Positions 9,975-23,142 are shown, counted from the first letter of the stretch. The stretch: DNA of 64,000 nt from Rosa chinensis (GCF_002994745.2 NC_037089.1:83228347-83292346), one strand, 5' to 3'. Numbers and translations: made by a program. The notes: generated by a model not told the origin, from the letters alone.

Positions 9975-11060
9975 ATGGCTGAACTACAATGTCTTGCGGA
10001 TAGTGCGACTACGCACACCATTCTACGACATAGGCAATTATTCTTAGAGATGTTGCCTATATATTCCTCTGTGACTACGATGGCTGGGCCATAAGGTTTA
10101 GTTCAAGGACATGGAATGGCCCAATTCCTATTGCCAAATGTCACCTTGATTAAAGTCACTGAAGCTCTCTACGCTCCTAAGGCAAATCGAACCTTGTTGA
10201 GCTTTAAAGATATACGAGCCAACGGATTCCATGCGAAAACGCATAATGAGAAAGGAAAAGAGTTCCTTTGCATTACCTCTAATGATTGCTGACGGAAGCG
10301 CATCTTAGAGAAGCTTATGTGTCAATTTAGTGGATTTTATGTCACTACAATTTGACCAATTTAATCCAATAACGTCATAAGAGAAGATCTCTTGTATTCT
10401 GACACATATTGGCTTTGGCATGACCTACTAGGATACCCTGGTTGTGATATGATGCTCCGTATATTTATGACTTCACATGGACATCCATTCTTCAGAGTGA
10501 GAAGAAGCAAGAATCGAAAATTGATTCCTAGACTTAGCAAGACCGCAACAATTGCAGCATTTGGCGCTACAGCCGTCTTAGGCCACCATAGGGCCGCCCA
10601 AGTACCATGTGATGACGCCATCAATGGCACCAACCATGAGGATGACGCCTTGGTTGTTCCTCCTAATGGCCATGACGCCATACATACTAATTCCCATGGC
10701 TCCAATGCCATGATAGGAGATGTAGTCACACATTTTGCTTCTAATAGCACTACAGACGCTCATGCCCAACCAAAATCCTCATTGGTTGCTTCTAAGGCCC
10801 CTCGCTCATTTTGCAAAGCATGTTCTTTCAGGAAATTAGGACCGAGACCGTCCTACGCAAAGGATCCCAAAATACTCATTCCGTTCTTACAGAGAATCCA
10901 AGGGGATATCTGTGGACCAATTCAACCATCATGCTGACATTTTAAATACTTTATGGTATTGGTTGATGCGTCGATACGCTGGTCACATGTCGCACTGTTG
11001 TCCACTCGAAATACTGCTTATGCTAAACTCTTCGCCCAGATTATCCGTCTACAAGCTCAC
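9975..11060 (+). pseudogene. Copia protease and N-terminal integrase, copy A
   Basis: At 9975 the frame MAELQCLADSATTHTILRHR contains the aspartic protease signature D-S-A. A stop follows the MAG near 10090. After several frame breaks, the pre-integrase zinc-binding region appears as HDLLGYPGCDMMLRIF and later CKACSFRKLGPRPSYA. The integrase core begins at GDICGPIQPSC and, after one stop, continues as FMVLVDAS and HVALLSTRNTAYAKLFAQII. The coding sequence is cut after RLQAH at 11060 by the hAT insertion and resumes at 27900 with YPDHPIQLIRLDNAGEF. The insert between the zinc motifs (10510-10790) is Ala-, His- and Asn-rich, with repeated 'GHDAI/DDAI' units. Confidence 0.85.
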
Positions 11061-11460
11061 TAGGGGTCGTCGGCCCATTCATAGCGGGCTTGGGCCGGGC
11101 CGGGCCTGGCCTTGCTATATTTTTAAATAATTGCGGGCCGGGCCGAGCCGGGCTTTATTAAAAATCAAAGGATCCAAGCTCATCCATATAAAGCGGGCCT
11201 TGCGGCTTTTTCGGGCCGGGCCGGGCTTGGCCTTGCGGGCTTTTTTGGGCCGGGCCTTGCGGGCTTTATTTATAAATAAATATTTAAAGACACAAGTTTT
11301 TTTTTTTTTTATCAAGCTTTGGAAATTCAATGGATAATGATCAAATACAACCAAAGATAACATATCTATATAACTATATTGTACCCAAAAAAATCTATAT
11401 TTATATATAGATACTAATTTATTGATAAATAAATTTTTAAAGACACTAATTTTTTATAAA

Positions 11461-12668
11461 TCTATATTTATACATCATACACTCCAAAGAGCTACATATA
11501 GCAATTCAAAGAAAATGAGAAACCGACCGTTGGATGAGTTTATTACAATAAATTATGAGTGTGGTAAAAATTTAGCCAATTTCAACATATTTTCGAATCC
11601 GATCGGATTGGTCAACCGTAGTCACTTATATGTTTTATTGGTTGACCGATGGCGTGGCAACCGCGAAACGTGCTTATTTTTTCACATCACGTTTGTTTAT
11701 ATTCCATTGATGGATGTGCGTGGACATAAGATAAAATTTTTTAATTTTAATTACAAACACATTGGACTATACCAATTTTATTCCTAAAGTTATATGACTT
11801 ATACATTGCATTTAAATTGTTTAGGTTCATTCTAAAGCAACCATGAAGTTGAAAATGAATTCGGAGAAACCAACCGCTCGATGAAGAGATTGTAATGTTT
11901 TATGGTGGTTTTAGAAAATCCAGCCAATTTGGTTCTCGTTTCGAATTCGATCAACTAGGTCATACGTAGTTACTCTTATAAACTTATATTTATATATCAT
12001 ACACTCCAAAGAGCAACCCCTATCAATTCAAAGAAAATGAAAAACTGACCGTTGGATGAGTTTATTACAATAAATTATGAGTGTGGTAAAAAATTTAGCC
12101 AATTTCACCATATTTTCGAATCCGATCGGATTAGTCAACCGTAGACACTTATATGTTTTATTGGTTGACCGATGCCGTGACAACCTCGAAACGTGCTTAT
12201 TTTTTCACATCACGTTTGTATATATTCCATCAATGGATGTGCGTGGACATAAGATAAAAAAAATTAATTTTAATTACAAACACATTGGTCTATACCAATT
12301 TTCCTCCTAAAGTTGTATGACATATTCATTGTATTTAAACTGTTTAGGTTCATTCTAAAGCAATCATAAAGTGGAAAATGAATTCAGAGAAACCAACCGC
12401 TCGATTGAGAGATTGTAATGTTTTATGGTGGTTGTAGAAAATCCAGCCAATTTGGTTATCGTTTCGAATTCGATCAACTAGGTCAAACTTAGTTACTCTT
12501 ATAAACCTATATTTATATATCATATACTCCAAAGAGCAACCCATATCAATTCAAAGAAAATGGAAAAACCGACCGTTGGATGAGTTTATTACAATAAATT
12601 ATGAGTGTGGTACAAAATTTAGCCAATTTCACCATATTTTCGAATCCGATCGAATTGGTCAACCGATA
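11461..12668. repeat. 523-bp tandem repeats in the hAT, copy A
   Basis: Units start at 11461, 11983 and (partial) 12506 with tatatttatayatcatayac. They contain 'gaccgttggatgagtttatt', 'gaatccgatcggattggtca' and 'aaaccaaccgctcgat'. The open frames beginning MSVVKNLANF in each unit are repeat copies and match no protein I know. Confidence 0.88.
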
Positions 12669-12672
12669 TGTA

Positions 12673-12673
<1 letters not shown>

Positions 12674-12709
<36 letters not shown>

Positions 12710-12773
12710 TATTCTATATAGAATAATAGAAGTATAAGAACTTCCACACACACACACACACATATATATATAT

Positions 12774-12827
<54 letters not shown>

Positions 12828-13251
12828 GGGCTAAATACTGACTATTACCCTATAGTTTGGGTCTAAAATCAATCAGTCCCTAAACTTCTAATTTCATCAA
12901 GAACACCCCTGCACTTTCAATTTTGATCTAATAGGTCCAATTTGTTAGTCTTTCGACAATTGAGTCATTTAACTTGTTGACGTGACTCATATATGGCCTA
13001 TGTTTTATGATGTGGTGTTGTGGTGGCCTGCATAGTCAATTTTGGAGTGAGTCCCATTATTAGAAATCTATCAAATAAATAGTTTTTCAACAAATAATCC
13101 AACTATAACTTGAACTCATAACAGAATATTAATGATCGAATTGGACATATTAGATCAAAATTGGAAGTACAGGGGTGTTTTTGATGAAATTAGAAGTCCA
13201 AGGACTGAATTGATTTTGGACCTAGACCACAGGGTAGTAACCAGTATTTAG

Positions 13252-13332
<81 letters not shown>
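12674..13332. repeat. Mixed (TA)n/(CA)n microsatellite blocks flanking a MITE, copy A
   Basis: TA runs at 12674-12704, CA and TA runs at 12744-12827, and TA/CA/TA runs at 13255-13332. The 427-bp MITE (12828-13254) is inserted between them. The equivalent block in the second copy is 21371-22034. Confidence 0.92.
12828..13254. mobile_element. 427-bp MITE with about 115-bp terminal inverted repeats, copy A
   Basis: The left end GGGCTAAATACTGACTATTA and the reverse complement of the right end GGGCTAAATACTGGTTACTA match along about 115 bp with scattered mismatches. They share the segment 'ttctaatttcatcaa...aacacccctg'. The flanks are TA-repeat, so the exact target duplication cannot be read. It is non-coding and probably Mutator-derived. 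The second copy is at 21526-21952. Confidence 0.85.
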
Positions 13333-14274
13333 CACTATGTCAATAAACTCATCAGACGACAGAGCTCAGACAACAGAATTGTTGTTTTCTGTTGTCTGAA
13401 TAATTTTAACGACAGAATGAAAAAATTATGTTGTCTGAATAGATTTAAGATCATGGTAAATCAGTTTTCTGAAAAGGGGTTGGTTTCAGACAACAGATTT
13501 CTGTTGTGCATTAAACTGAGATTGGTTTAGTTTTAGTTGTTTGGGTTTTTGTTTTTTTGAAAGGGCCTGTTTAAAAAAAATTCCGTTTCAGACAACAGAT
13601 TTCTGTTGTGCATTAAACTGAGATTGATTTAAGTCACTTGTTTGAATTTTTTTTTTCCTGTTTCTTTCAGTTTCGTTTTTTGGCACAAAGTAAAGACATA
13701 TTGGTCTAACACTTCATGAAATTTTGGCCCGACAAATTTATCAACACGCTCTTGCTCTCAAACCTAAAACCCGACACTCGGCTCGCTCTTGCTCTCAAAT
13801 CGACACTCAATGAAGTCGATCTTCTCTCTCGCTCTCGCACACAACAGAACTCTCTTCGGATTCTCAAACCAGCATCAATCCAACATCAATCTCTTCCAAA
13901 CTCTCTTCAAATCGTTTTGGTTCGGGAAAACCTAGAAACTGAAAACATCTCTCTTTTAGACTCTCAATCTCCTCGACAATCGATGGCAGCGGGCGGCGAC
14001 ACTCAATCTTCTTGACAGTGGACGAAGAGTTCTCCTTGTAAGTGGCACTCTCTCTCTCTCTCTCTCATTCAAAAATTGGATCTGTTCCTCTCTCAGATTC
14101 GATCTGGATGGAATTATTGATGGTTGAGAATTGAGATGGTGGTATGGGGCGATGGTTTTGTGGGGGTTTTCTGGGCGGAGATTGTGGGGAGTTTTCTCAC
14201 TTTCTGGGTTTTTCTTTTCTGATTTACTCACTTTGTGGGGAGTCTGGAGGGAGTTGGTATTGGTCAGAATTAAT
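13333..14274 (+). mobile_element. Left end of CACTA element, copy A (truncated at the duplication breakpoint)
   Basis: The segment starts CACTATGTCAATAAAC and carries subterminal repeats of the type cagacaacagatttctgttg. It ends at 14274, where the sequence switches to hAT DNA. It is the same as 22035-22977, where the element is complete. The 99-codon frame at 13716-14015, rich in Leu, Ser and Arg, is unrecognised and may be captured 5'-leader sequence. Confidence 0.88.
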
Positions 14275-14772
14275 GCTAGGTTCAACTCCACCATCACTAA
14301 TCAATACTTGCTGTGTGTCTTCTAAATTCTCCCTCCCAGGATACTTTTTGCACACCTTCTCGACATGTCTACGCAAAGTACTTGTACCATTAAATGAAGA
14401 ATCAGCAGCGAGGTCAGCAGAGCAATACTTGCATCTGGCCCTTTTCTCAAATCCACATTCTTCTTTCTTCCCATCTTTTTCAATGTAGAGTGTTCTGTCA
14501 TACCTCTCGTAATGATTCCACACATTTGACCTTGGGGCAGCCCTCTTTGTTTTACTTTCTCTTCTTCTCTTTTTCACTTTTTGAGGCGAACCTCGGGATG
14601 CCTGAGTTGGTGCTTCATTTTCTGTTTGATCAGCAGCTTCTGTTTCTCTGGCTGGTTCCTTGTCCTCACCTTGCTGAGACACATCATTTGCATCATTCCC
14701 AACAACAACAAGTTCATTATCACCACCATAATTGCTAGTGTCTGTGTTACTTGAATCCGATGTGGTTGCCAT
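14275..14772 (-). pseudogene. hAT transposase N-terminus (BED zinc finger), truncated
   Basis: The frame opens MATTSDSSNTDTSNYGGDNE at 14772. It has an acidic, Glu- and Thr-rich head, a basic KVKKRRRESKTKR stretch and then the BED-type finger NVWNHYERYD..., with CKYC and H-x4-C (HVEKVC) metal ligands. This is the RICESLEEPER/Daysleeper type of hAT transposase. The conserved phrase LISDGGVEPSIN runs into the 14274/14275 breakpoint, and the following residues come from the adjoining CACTA DNA. DUF659, the RNase-H-like catalytic domain and the dimerisation domain are all missing, so no active transposase can be made from this copy. Confidence 0.82.
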
Positions 14773-14925
14773 CTAGTATTTAAGTCTATAAAATGTCCGG
14801 AAAATACAAGCTGCATGATTAAATCCAGATGCTGTTATTATTCACACGCATTATAAACATGACAAGACACATTATAAACTTGTATCTTCTTACCATTCAA
14901 GCAAAAGGGGAAGTACTTAAACTCA

Positions 14926-15075
<150 letters not shown>

Positions 15076-15144
15076 TTACAAAGGATATATGGTGCATATG
15101 TATAATATCACTATTTAGTTGCTTTTTCTTTTATCATAAGATAA

Positions 15145-15998
15145 CAAAGCACGTGGAATCCATATTCCTCTAGCATTTAAAATATCAGAAACAACACTTA
15201 CAGTAAGGAAGCACCTTGACTGATATCCATCTTTATTATATTCTTCATCTTAGGGAAGTGATCTAGTTGCATATGCTCCGCTGCAATGAAGTTTAAGACA
15301 CCCACAAATTACTCTATGGAGTCAAAATAAACAAATGAAAAGCATTCTAAAGTGAATTTGCTTAGTGCCTTGGTCACAACATACTTTCACTAGCATGAAA
15401 GCACTTCAGTTAATAAAATGCACCTAAAGTTTTAGAACAACACAAAAGACTACAACAGTATAAAGCAATCTGTGTGTTAGCAATGTCCAAGGCTTGCAAT
15501 TATGAAAATGATCTATCACCGACAAAAGACATATTGTCACCTAAATAGCTTACTACTAGTACCGGATTCTTTGTTTAGTAGAACAAAAGGCGAAAAGGAA
15601 GGATCCAATTTTTCAAGAAGCTAACCACTAACAAAGGATATTTCATTCTCCCATTTTCCACGTTTGTGGATTACAATAAGGCTAATCATCTCTTTCACAT
15701 TCAGTATTAAAGAAGAATACCGACTCCATTTCAAGTGGTAGAACAAGATCATAACAAAAAGGGATTTGACCAATCCCCTGGAGGATTACATGCCCAGGGC
15801 GTTTCTTAACATCTAGTTAGTTATTCCAAGTATGTCCCAAAAATCAAAGCACGTAGAATCCATATTCCTCTAGCATTTCAGATATCAGAATAAGCACTTA
15901 CAGTAGGGAAGCACCTTGACTGATATCCATCATTATTGTATTCTTCATCTGAGGGAAGTGATCTAGTTGCATATGCTCCGCTGACAATGAAGTTTAAG
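15145..15998. repeat. Direct repeat of about 153 bp, 700 bp apart
   Basis: 15145-15297 and 15845-15998 share caaagcacgtRgaatccata, 'cttgactgatatccatc', 'gaagtgatctagttgcatat' and 'gctccgctg.caatgaagtt' with few mismatches. It is an internal duplication inside the hAT fragment. The spacer is non-coding as far as I can see. Confidence 0.85.
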
Positions 15999-16273
15999 AA
16001 TTTTAGTCCATGAATAAAAGCAACCTTGCTGCAAATTCAAGGAAGAAGATAAAATGATTACTTATACAGGATCTGCAGCCAGACAGGATCACTTCTATCA
16101 TGACTGTTCAGTCATTTTCAATCGGCAGACGCCAGACGGCAGTCCATTGAATCAAATGAGTCTGCAAACCCAGAAGGTTTTGAAGGGAAAATCCACCAAA
16201 TCTCAGCAATCAAACTCATTTACATGAGGGAAAATCCACTCCAAAACCAGAAATCCACCAAAACTTAAAATAA

Positions 16274-16534
16274 TCAATGAGAAGAGAAGAAGCAGTAGTA
16301 CATTTCTTGGCCAGCAGTGTCCCAAATCTGGGCCTTGATGACCGATTGGCCAGCTACGTCGACGTTGAGGGTTCTGGAGAGGAGATTGGACTTGCCGACG
16401 CCGGAGTCGCCAATCAATACTTGGTGTACTTGGGAGGCTGGGACAGAGATGCAAGAGACCACGAGGGGAAAGAGTGAGAGCTGAGAGGAAGATCCGCAGA
16501 GGTGAGGAAGACCGATTGTAAGGGAGAGAGCCAC
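16274..16534 (-). pseudogene. Captured Rab GTPase (RabA/Rab11-type) fragment
   Basis: The minus-strand frame contains the P-loop [16 protein letters not shown]. After only about a dozen residues ([10 protein letters not shown]) it reaches [13 protein letters not shown], the G3/switch II motif. In plant RabA/Rab11 proteins about 40 residues, including switch I and the Mg-binding Thr, lie between these two motifs, so the fragment has an internal deletion. It ends soon after (MYYCFFSSH) with no G4 NKxD or G5 motif, and no prenylation site. It lies inside the hAT fragment about 0.4 kb from its terminus, which suggests host-gene capture by the transposon. The upstream Leu- and Ser-rich lead-in is not Rab sequence. 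Confidence 0.72.
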
Positions 16535-17216
16535 AGAGGCTGAGAGGCGGAGTCACAGTCTCACACTCTCAAAGAGAGCTGAGGAACAGAGGAAGGGAGG
16601 AAGAGAGAGAAACTGAAGAAGAACGATTTAGGATTTTAGGTTTTAGGTTTACTTACTAATCATATGTGGTCATGTCCACACTAATACAATAGACTTCGAA
16701 GCTCGGTTTTTTCGGTCCGCGCAGTCACCATAAGTTAAGAACCGGGACCGGACCGGCCATTGAGTACAGGGACCGAACCGGCCATGTAGTCACAGCAAGT
16801 CACGAACCGGGACCGGACCGGTACACTGAATATGGGACCGAACCGGCCCGAAATAACTTATTTTCAGTCTTAAACCCGACCCGAACCGGACGGTCCGGAT
16901 CGGTCCCTTCCGGTTTTTCGGTTTTTCGGTCATTTTTGCCCACCCCTAGCCGAACTATGGGGTTCGTGCTCACTCCAAGCTTGGAGCTTGTAGAGTCCTC
17001 CAAACTTAAAGTTTGTTGAGAAGAAAAATGATTGACCACATACATCATTGTTTCGATCTAATCCAAAACCCCTCTTGGAATTGGATTTTCTTGGAAGTGA
17101 CTACGCTAAAAAAACCCCTAATTTCTTGGAAGCGACTACGCCAAAAAAATTTATAGTTTTTCATGGTAGCCTTCTTCGCTCCGGAAACTAACCCTATTTT
17201 CTTGTTGTTTTTCAGG

Positions 17217-18314
17217 ATGAGTAACCTGAACAAGTTGAGCTTCACTCCACTAGAGACAACAGGCACAGGATACCACAAGATGTGCGCCAGCATCTTAAGG
17301 CTGATGGGATCCTGAATACAATCCAAGAGCCAAGTCAAGACGTGCTTACTCCTCAACAAGCTGCTGCTTTTGAAGCAAATAGAGCTACGAGAGAGGCTAA
17401 TGAAGCAAAAGCTGTCATTCTCATGACAAGGCACATAAATGACGCGCTCCAAAATGAGTACCTCAATGAGGAAGACCCAAGAAAATTATGGGTAGAAGTC
17501 GAGCAGCTTTTTGGCAACGTCTGTGATTCCCTGCTTCCAGACTTAGAAGTGAGATGACATAGCCTCCGCTTCTGTGATTTCAAGTCTGTACTTGACTACA
17601 ATTAGAAGCACTTCGTATCAAGTCTATGATGGAATTCTGTGGATAGAAAATCACTGATACGATGTTGATCGAGAAGACTCTCTCTACCTTCCCCGTCTCT
17701 ACATTGATGATAGCAAAAAAATATCGGATTGATGTCAATGCTAGATGCATCACAAGATTTCATGAGCTAATTGGTGCCATGAACGTAGCTGAAAAGCACG
17801 ACAACATACTTGTGAAGAACTATCACTCTAGACCCGTGGGAACCAAGTCAAATCCGGAGTCTAATTATAGTCCCGCCTCCATGGGAGGACACAAGGAGCG
17901 AAACCCTAAGAATATGGATAATTCTGGACGTTCTGGTCCATATTCTCGCCCTAAAGAGGAAGGAAGCAGCCAAGATAGGCATGCACGGAACCGTGGAGGT
18001 AAACGTGTGAAGAGAGAGAGAGGTCAAGCCTCCAGTTATGATGGTAACGCCACCAAAGGCAATAAACGTCCTCAAAACGCTCCCAAGCGCCTCGATCAAG
18101 GGAACCTGACCATAATGATGCTTGTCTTAGATATGGATCAACTGGACATTGGGCAAAATCATGTAAGGCATCCCAGCAAGTTGCAAACGCATACAAGACG
18201 TATCGTGAAGCAAGGGACGCAGATTACATGGAACAAGAAGATCAAGATGGCGATCTCGATCTAAGGGTGGAAGACTACAAGGATCAAGACCCAGAAACTG
18301 GCGATTTTGATTAA
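17217..18314 (+). pseudogene. Copia gag, copy B
   Basis: This is a duplicate of 8522-9619 with the same opening MSNLNKLSFT, the same frameshift after the first 20-odd codons, the same stop after LEVR, and the same degenerate zinc knuckle (CLRYGSTGHWAKSC) and GDFD terminus. The shared lesions show that the gag was already dead before the 6-kb duplication. Its immediate upstream neighbour is a hAT terminus, so this copy has no Copia leader or LTR. Confidence 0.85.
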
Positions 18315-18669
18315 GTCTTTTTATTTTCCAAGAGATGTAGGCAATTGCCATATTATTATAGTAGATGCCAATGTATTAGTCTTTCGTCAAAGAGGCGTAC
18401 TCAATGTAAGTGTGATGTCTAGGAAAGTTTTGAGATAAGTGGTACTTAAGTGAGCTTTGCTCCACCTACATCTCTTTACTCACATGGTCACATTTGCATT
18501 GAAATTACTAAAAGGAGTTAGACGACTATCATTGTTTTGCATTAGCTAGTTTATTGGATCAGATTCTTTTTGGTTAAAGAAACGATGATGTAATTCCATT
18601 TGGCTTATTAATAAAAGCTGAGTGCTTTTCTTTATGACTCCTTTTTAATTATGAGCTTTTCTTTTAGGA

Positions 18670-19755
18670 ATGGCTGAACTACAATGTCTTGCGGATAGTG
18701 CGACTACGCACACCATTCTACGACATAGGCAATTATTCTTAGAGATGTTGCCTATATATTCCTCTGTGACTACGATGGCTGGGCCATAAGGTTTAGTTCA
18801 AGGACATGGAATGGCCCAATTCCTATTGCCAAATGTCACCTTGATTAAAGTCACTGAAGCTCTCTACGCTCCTAAGGCAAATCGAACCTTGTTGAGCTTT
18901 AAAGATATACGAGCCAACGGATTCCATGCGAAAACGCATAATGAGAAAGGAAAAGAGTTCCTTTGCATTACCTCTAATGATTGCTGACGGAAGCGCATCT
19001 TAGAGAAGCTTATGTGTCAATTTAGTGGATTTTATGTCACTACAATTTGACCAATTTAATCCAATAACGTCATAAGAGAAGATCTCTTGTATTCTGACAC
19101 ATATTGGCTTTGGCATGACCTACTAGGATACCCTGGTTGTGATATGATGCTCCGTATATTTATGACTTCACATGGACATCCATTCTTCAGAGTGAGAAGA
19201 AGCAAGAATCGAAAATTGATTCCTAGACTTAGCAAGACCGCAACAATTGCAGCATTTGGCGCTACAGCCGTCTTAGGCCACCATAGGGCCGCCCAAGTAC
19301 CATGTGATGACGCCATCAATGGCACCAACCATGAGGATGACGCCTTGGTTGTTCCTCCTAATGGCCATGACGCCATACATACTAATTCCCATGGCTCCAA
19401 TGCCATGATAGGAGATGTAGTCACACATTTTGCTTCTAATAGCACTACAGACGCTCATGCCCAACCAAAATCCTCATTGGTTGCTTCTAAGGCCCCTCGC
19501 TCATTTTGCAAAGCATGTTCTTTCAGGAAATTAGGACCGAGACCGTCCTACGCAAAGGATCCCAAAATACTCATTCCGTTCTTACAGAGAATCCAAGGGG
19601 ATATCTGTGGACCAATTCAACCATCATGCTGACATTTTAAATACTTTATGGTATTGGTTGATGCGTCGATACGCTGGTCACATGTCGCACTGTTGTCCAC
19701 TCGAAATACTGCTTATGCTAAACTCTTCGCCCAGATTATCCGTCTACAAGCTCAC
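18670..19755 (+). pseudogene. Copia protease and N-terminal integrase, copy B
   Basis: This is a duplicate of 9975-11060: protease motif LADSATTHTIL, pre-integrase HDLLGYPGCDMM, zinc motif CKACSFRK, integrase start GDICGPIQPSC, ending at RLQAH before the hAT start TAGGGGTCG at 19756. It shows the same stops and frame breaks as copy A. Confidence 0.85.
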
Positions 19756-20156
19756 TAGGGGTCGTCGGCCCATTCATAGCGGGCTTGGGCCGGGCCGGGC
19801 CTGGCCTTGCTATATTTTTAAATAATTGCGGGCCGGGCCGAGCCGGGCTTTATTAAAAATCAAAGGATCCAAGCTCATCCATATAAAGCGGGCCTTGCGG
19901 CTTTTTCGGGCCGGGCCGGGCTTGGCCTTGCGGGCTTTTTTGGGCCGGGCCTTGCGGGCTTTATTTATAAATAAATATTTAAAGACACAAGTTTTTTTTT
20001 TTTTTTATCAAGCTTTGGAAATTCAATGGATAATGATCAAATACAACCAAAGATAACATATCTATATAACTATATTGTACCCAAAAAATCTATATTTATA
20101 TATAGATACTAATTTATTGATAAATAAATTTTTAAAGACACTAATTTTTTATAAAT

Positions 20157-21366
20157 CTATATTTATACATCATACACTCCAAAGAGCTACATATAGCAAT
20201 TCAAAGAAAATGAGAAACCGACCGTTGGATGAGTTTATTACAATAAATTATGAGTGTGGTAAAAAATTTAGCCAATTTCAACATATTTTCGAATCCGATC
20301 GGATTGGTCAACCGTAGTCACTTATATGTTTTATTGGTTGACCGATGGCGTGGCAACCGCGAAACGTGCTTATTTTTTCACATCACGTTTGTTTATATTC
20401 CATTGATGGATGTGCGTGGACATAAGATAAAATTTTTTAATTTTAATTACAAACACATTGGACTATACCAATTTTATTCCTAAAGTTATATGACTTATAC
20501 ATTGCATTTAAATTGTTTAGGTTCATTCTAAAGCAACCATGAAGTTGAAAATGAATTCGGAGAAACCAACCGCTCGATGAAGAGATTGTAATGTTTTATG
20601 GTGGTTTTAGAAAATCCAGCCAATTTGGTTCTCGTTTCGAATTCGATCAACTAGGTCATACGTAGTTACTCTTATAAACTTATATTTATATATCATACAC
20701 TCCAAAGAGCAACCCCTATCAATTCAAAGAAAATGAAAAAACTGACCGTTGGATGAGTTTATTACAATAAATTATGAGTGTGGTAAAAAATTTAGCCAAT
20801 TTCACCATATTTTCGAATCCGATCGGATTAGTCAACCGTAGACACTTATATGTTTTATTGGTTGACCGATGCCGTGACAACCTCGAAACGTGCTTATTTT
20901 TTCACATCACGTTTGTATATATTCCATCAATGGATGTGCGTGGACATAAGATAAAAAAATTAATTTTAATTACAAACACATTGGTCTATACCAATTTTCC
21001 TCCTAAAGTTGTATGACATATTCATTGTATTTAAACTGTTTAGGTTCATTCTAAAGCAATCATAAAGTGGAAAATGAATTCAGAGAAACCAACCGCTCGA
21101 TTGAGAGATTGTAATGTTTTATGGTGGTTGTAGAAAATCCAGCCAATTTGGTTATCGTTTCGAATTCGATCAACTAGGTCAAACTTAGTTACTCTTATAA
21201 ACCTATATTTATATATCATATACTCCAAAGAGCAACCCATATCAATTCAAAGAAAATGGAAAAACCGACCGTTGGATGAGTTTATTACAATAAATTATGA
21301 GTGTGGTACAAAATTTAGCCAATTTCACCATATTTTCGAATCCGATCGAATTGGTCAACCGATATG
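20157..21366. repeat. 523-bp tandem repeats in the hAT, copy B
   Basis: This is the duplicate of 11461-12668. It has two full units and a partial third, with run-length differences only. Confidence 0.88.
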
Positions 21367-21368
21367 TA

Positions 21369-21407
<39 letters not shown>

Positions 21408-21471
21408 TATTCTATATAGAATAATAGAAGTATAAGAACTTCCACACACACACACACACATATATATATAT

Positions 21472-21525
<54 letters not shown>

Positions 21526-21949
21526 GGGCTAAATACTGACTATTACCCTATAGTTTGGGTCTAAAATCAATCAGTCCCTAAACTTCTAATTTCATCAAGA
21601 ACACCCCTGCACTTTCAATTTTGATCTAATAGGTCCAATTTGTTAGTCTTTCGACAATTGAGTCATTTAACTTGTTGACGTGACTCATATATGGCCTATG
21701 TTTTATGATGTGGTGTTGTGGTGGCCTGCATAGTCAATTTTGGAGTGAGTCCCATTATTAGAAATCTATCAAATAAATAGTTTTTCAACAAATAATCCAA
21801 CTATAACTTGAACTCATAACAGAATATTAATGATCGAATTGGACATATTAGATCAAAATTGGAAGTACAGGGGTGTTTTTGATGAAATTAGAAGTCCAAG
21901 GACTGAATTGATTTTGGACCTAGACCACAGGGTAGTAACCAGTATTTAG

Positions 21950-21952
<3 letters not shown>
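21526..21952. mobile_element. 427-bp MITE, copy B
   Basis: It has the same length and ends as 12828-13254 and is flanked by the same TA/CA microsatellites. Confidence 0.85.
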
Positions 21953-22034
<82 letters not shown>

Positions 22035-23142
22035 CACTATGTCAATAAACTCATCAGACGACAGAGCTCAGACAACAGAATTGTTGTTTTCTGTTGTCTG
22101 AATAATTTTAACGACAGAATGAAAAAATTATGTTGTCTGAATAGATTTAAGATCATGGTAAATCAGTTTTCTGAAAAGGGGTTGGTTTCAGACAACAGAT
22201 TTCTGTTGTGCATTAAACTGAGATTGGTTTAGTTTTAGTTGTTTGGGTTTTTGTTTTTTTGAAAGGGCCTGTTTAAAAAAAATTCCGTTTCAGACAACAG
22301 ATTTCTGTTGTGCATTAAACTGAGATTGATTTAAGTCACTTGTTTGAATTTTTTTTTTCCTGTTTCTTTCAGTTTCGTTTTTTGGCACAAAGTAAAGACA
22401 TATTGGTCTAACACTTCATGAAATTTTGGCCCGACAAATTTATCAACACGCTCTTGCTCTCAAACCTAAAACCCGACACTCGGCTCGCTCTTGCTCTCAA
22501 ATCGACACTCAATGAAGTCGATCTTCTCTCTCGCTCTCGCACACAACAGAACTCTCTTCGGATTCTCAAACCAGCATCAATCCAACATCAATCTCTTCCA
22601 AACTCTCTTCAAATCGTTTTGGTTCGGGAAAACCTAGAAACTGAAAACATCTCTCTTTTAGACTCTCAATCTCCTCGACAATCGATGGCAGCGGGCGGCG
22701 ACACTCAATCTTCTTGACAGTGGACGAAGAGTTCTCCTTGTAAGTGGCACTCTCTCTCTCTCTCTCTCATTCAAAAATTGGATCTGTTCCTCTCTCAGAT
22801 TCGATCTGGATGGAATTATTGATGGTTGAGAATTGAGATGGTGGTATGGGGCGATGGTTTTGTGGGGGGTTTTCTGGGCGGAGATTGTGGGGAGTTTTCT
22901 CACTTTCTGGGTTTTTCTTTTCTGATTTACTCACTTTGTGGGGAGTCTGGAGGGAGTTGGTATTGGTCAGAATTAATTGTTATTCGTTGTTGCAATTTTA
23001 ATCTGAACCTGTAGAAGTTTAAAGACAGAAACAGACAAAGCAGTTGAGATTAGAATATGGGTTCTAGCTTCTTGCAAACTGAAACTCAGTTCTAGGCTGA
23101 GCTGTGGGAGGGTTATTGTGTTCTTACTGGAAAACCAGGGCT

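Larger units (their letters stand above)
8256..14274. repeat. Segmental duplication, copy A (6.0 kb)
   Basis: This block is nearly identical to 16949-22977. It covers the Copia gag-to-integrase part, the left part of the inserted hAT, its tandem repeats, the 427-bp MITE and the first 0.94 kb of the CACTA element. The differences I found are only homopolymer or microsatellite length changes, for example ctaaaaaac versus ctaaaaaaac. It begins with GCCGAACT. Its right end is at aattaat|gctagg, where the sequence switches abruptly into a hAT transposase fragment. Confidence 0.93.
16949..22977. repeat. Segmental duplication, copy B (6.0 kb)
   Basis: This is the second copy of 8256-14274. It starts exactly at the terminus of the 14275-16948 hAT fragment and ends at aattaat|tgttatt, continuing into the intact interior of the CACTA element. 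I noted only run-length differences from copy A and no substitutions. Confidence 0.93.

Noticed and set aside
9153..10769. Minus-strand frames over the Copia gag and integrase region (repeated at 17848-19464)
   Set aside because: They are shadows of the + strand retrotransposon reading frames.
11461..12668. Repeated 77-121-codon frames beginning MSVVKNLANF as a possible small gene family
   Set aside because: They recur because the 523-bp DNA unit is tandem-repeated. The frames are not conserved in length and match no known protein.
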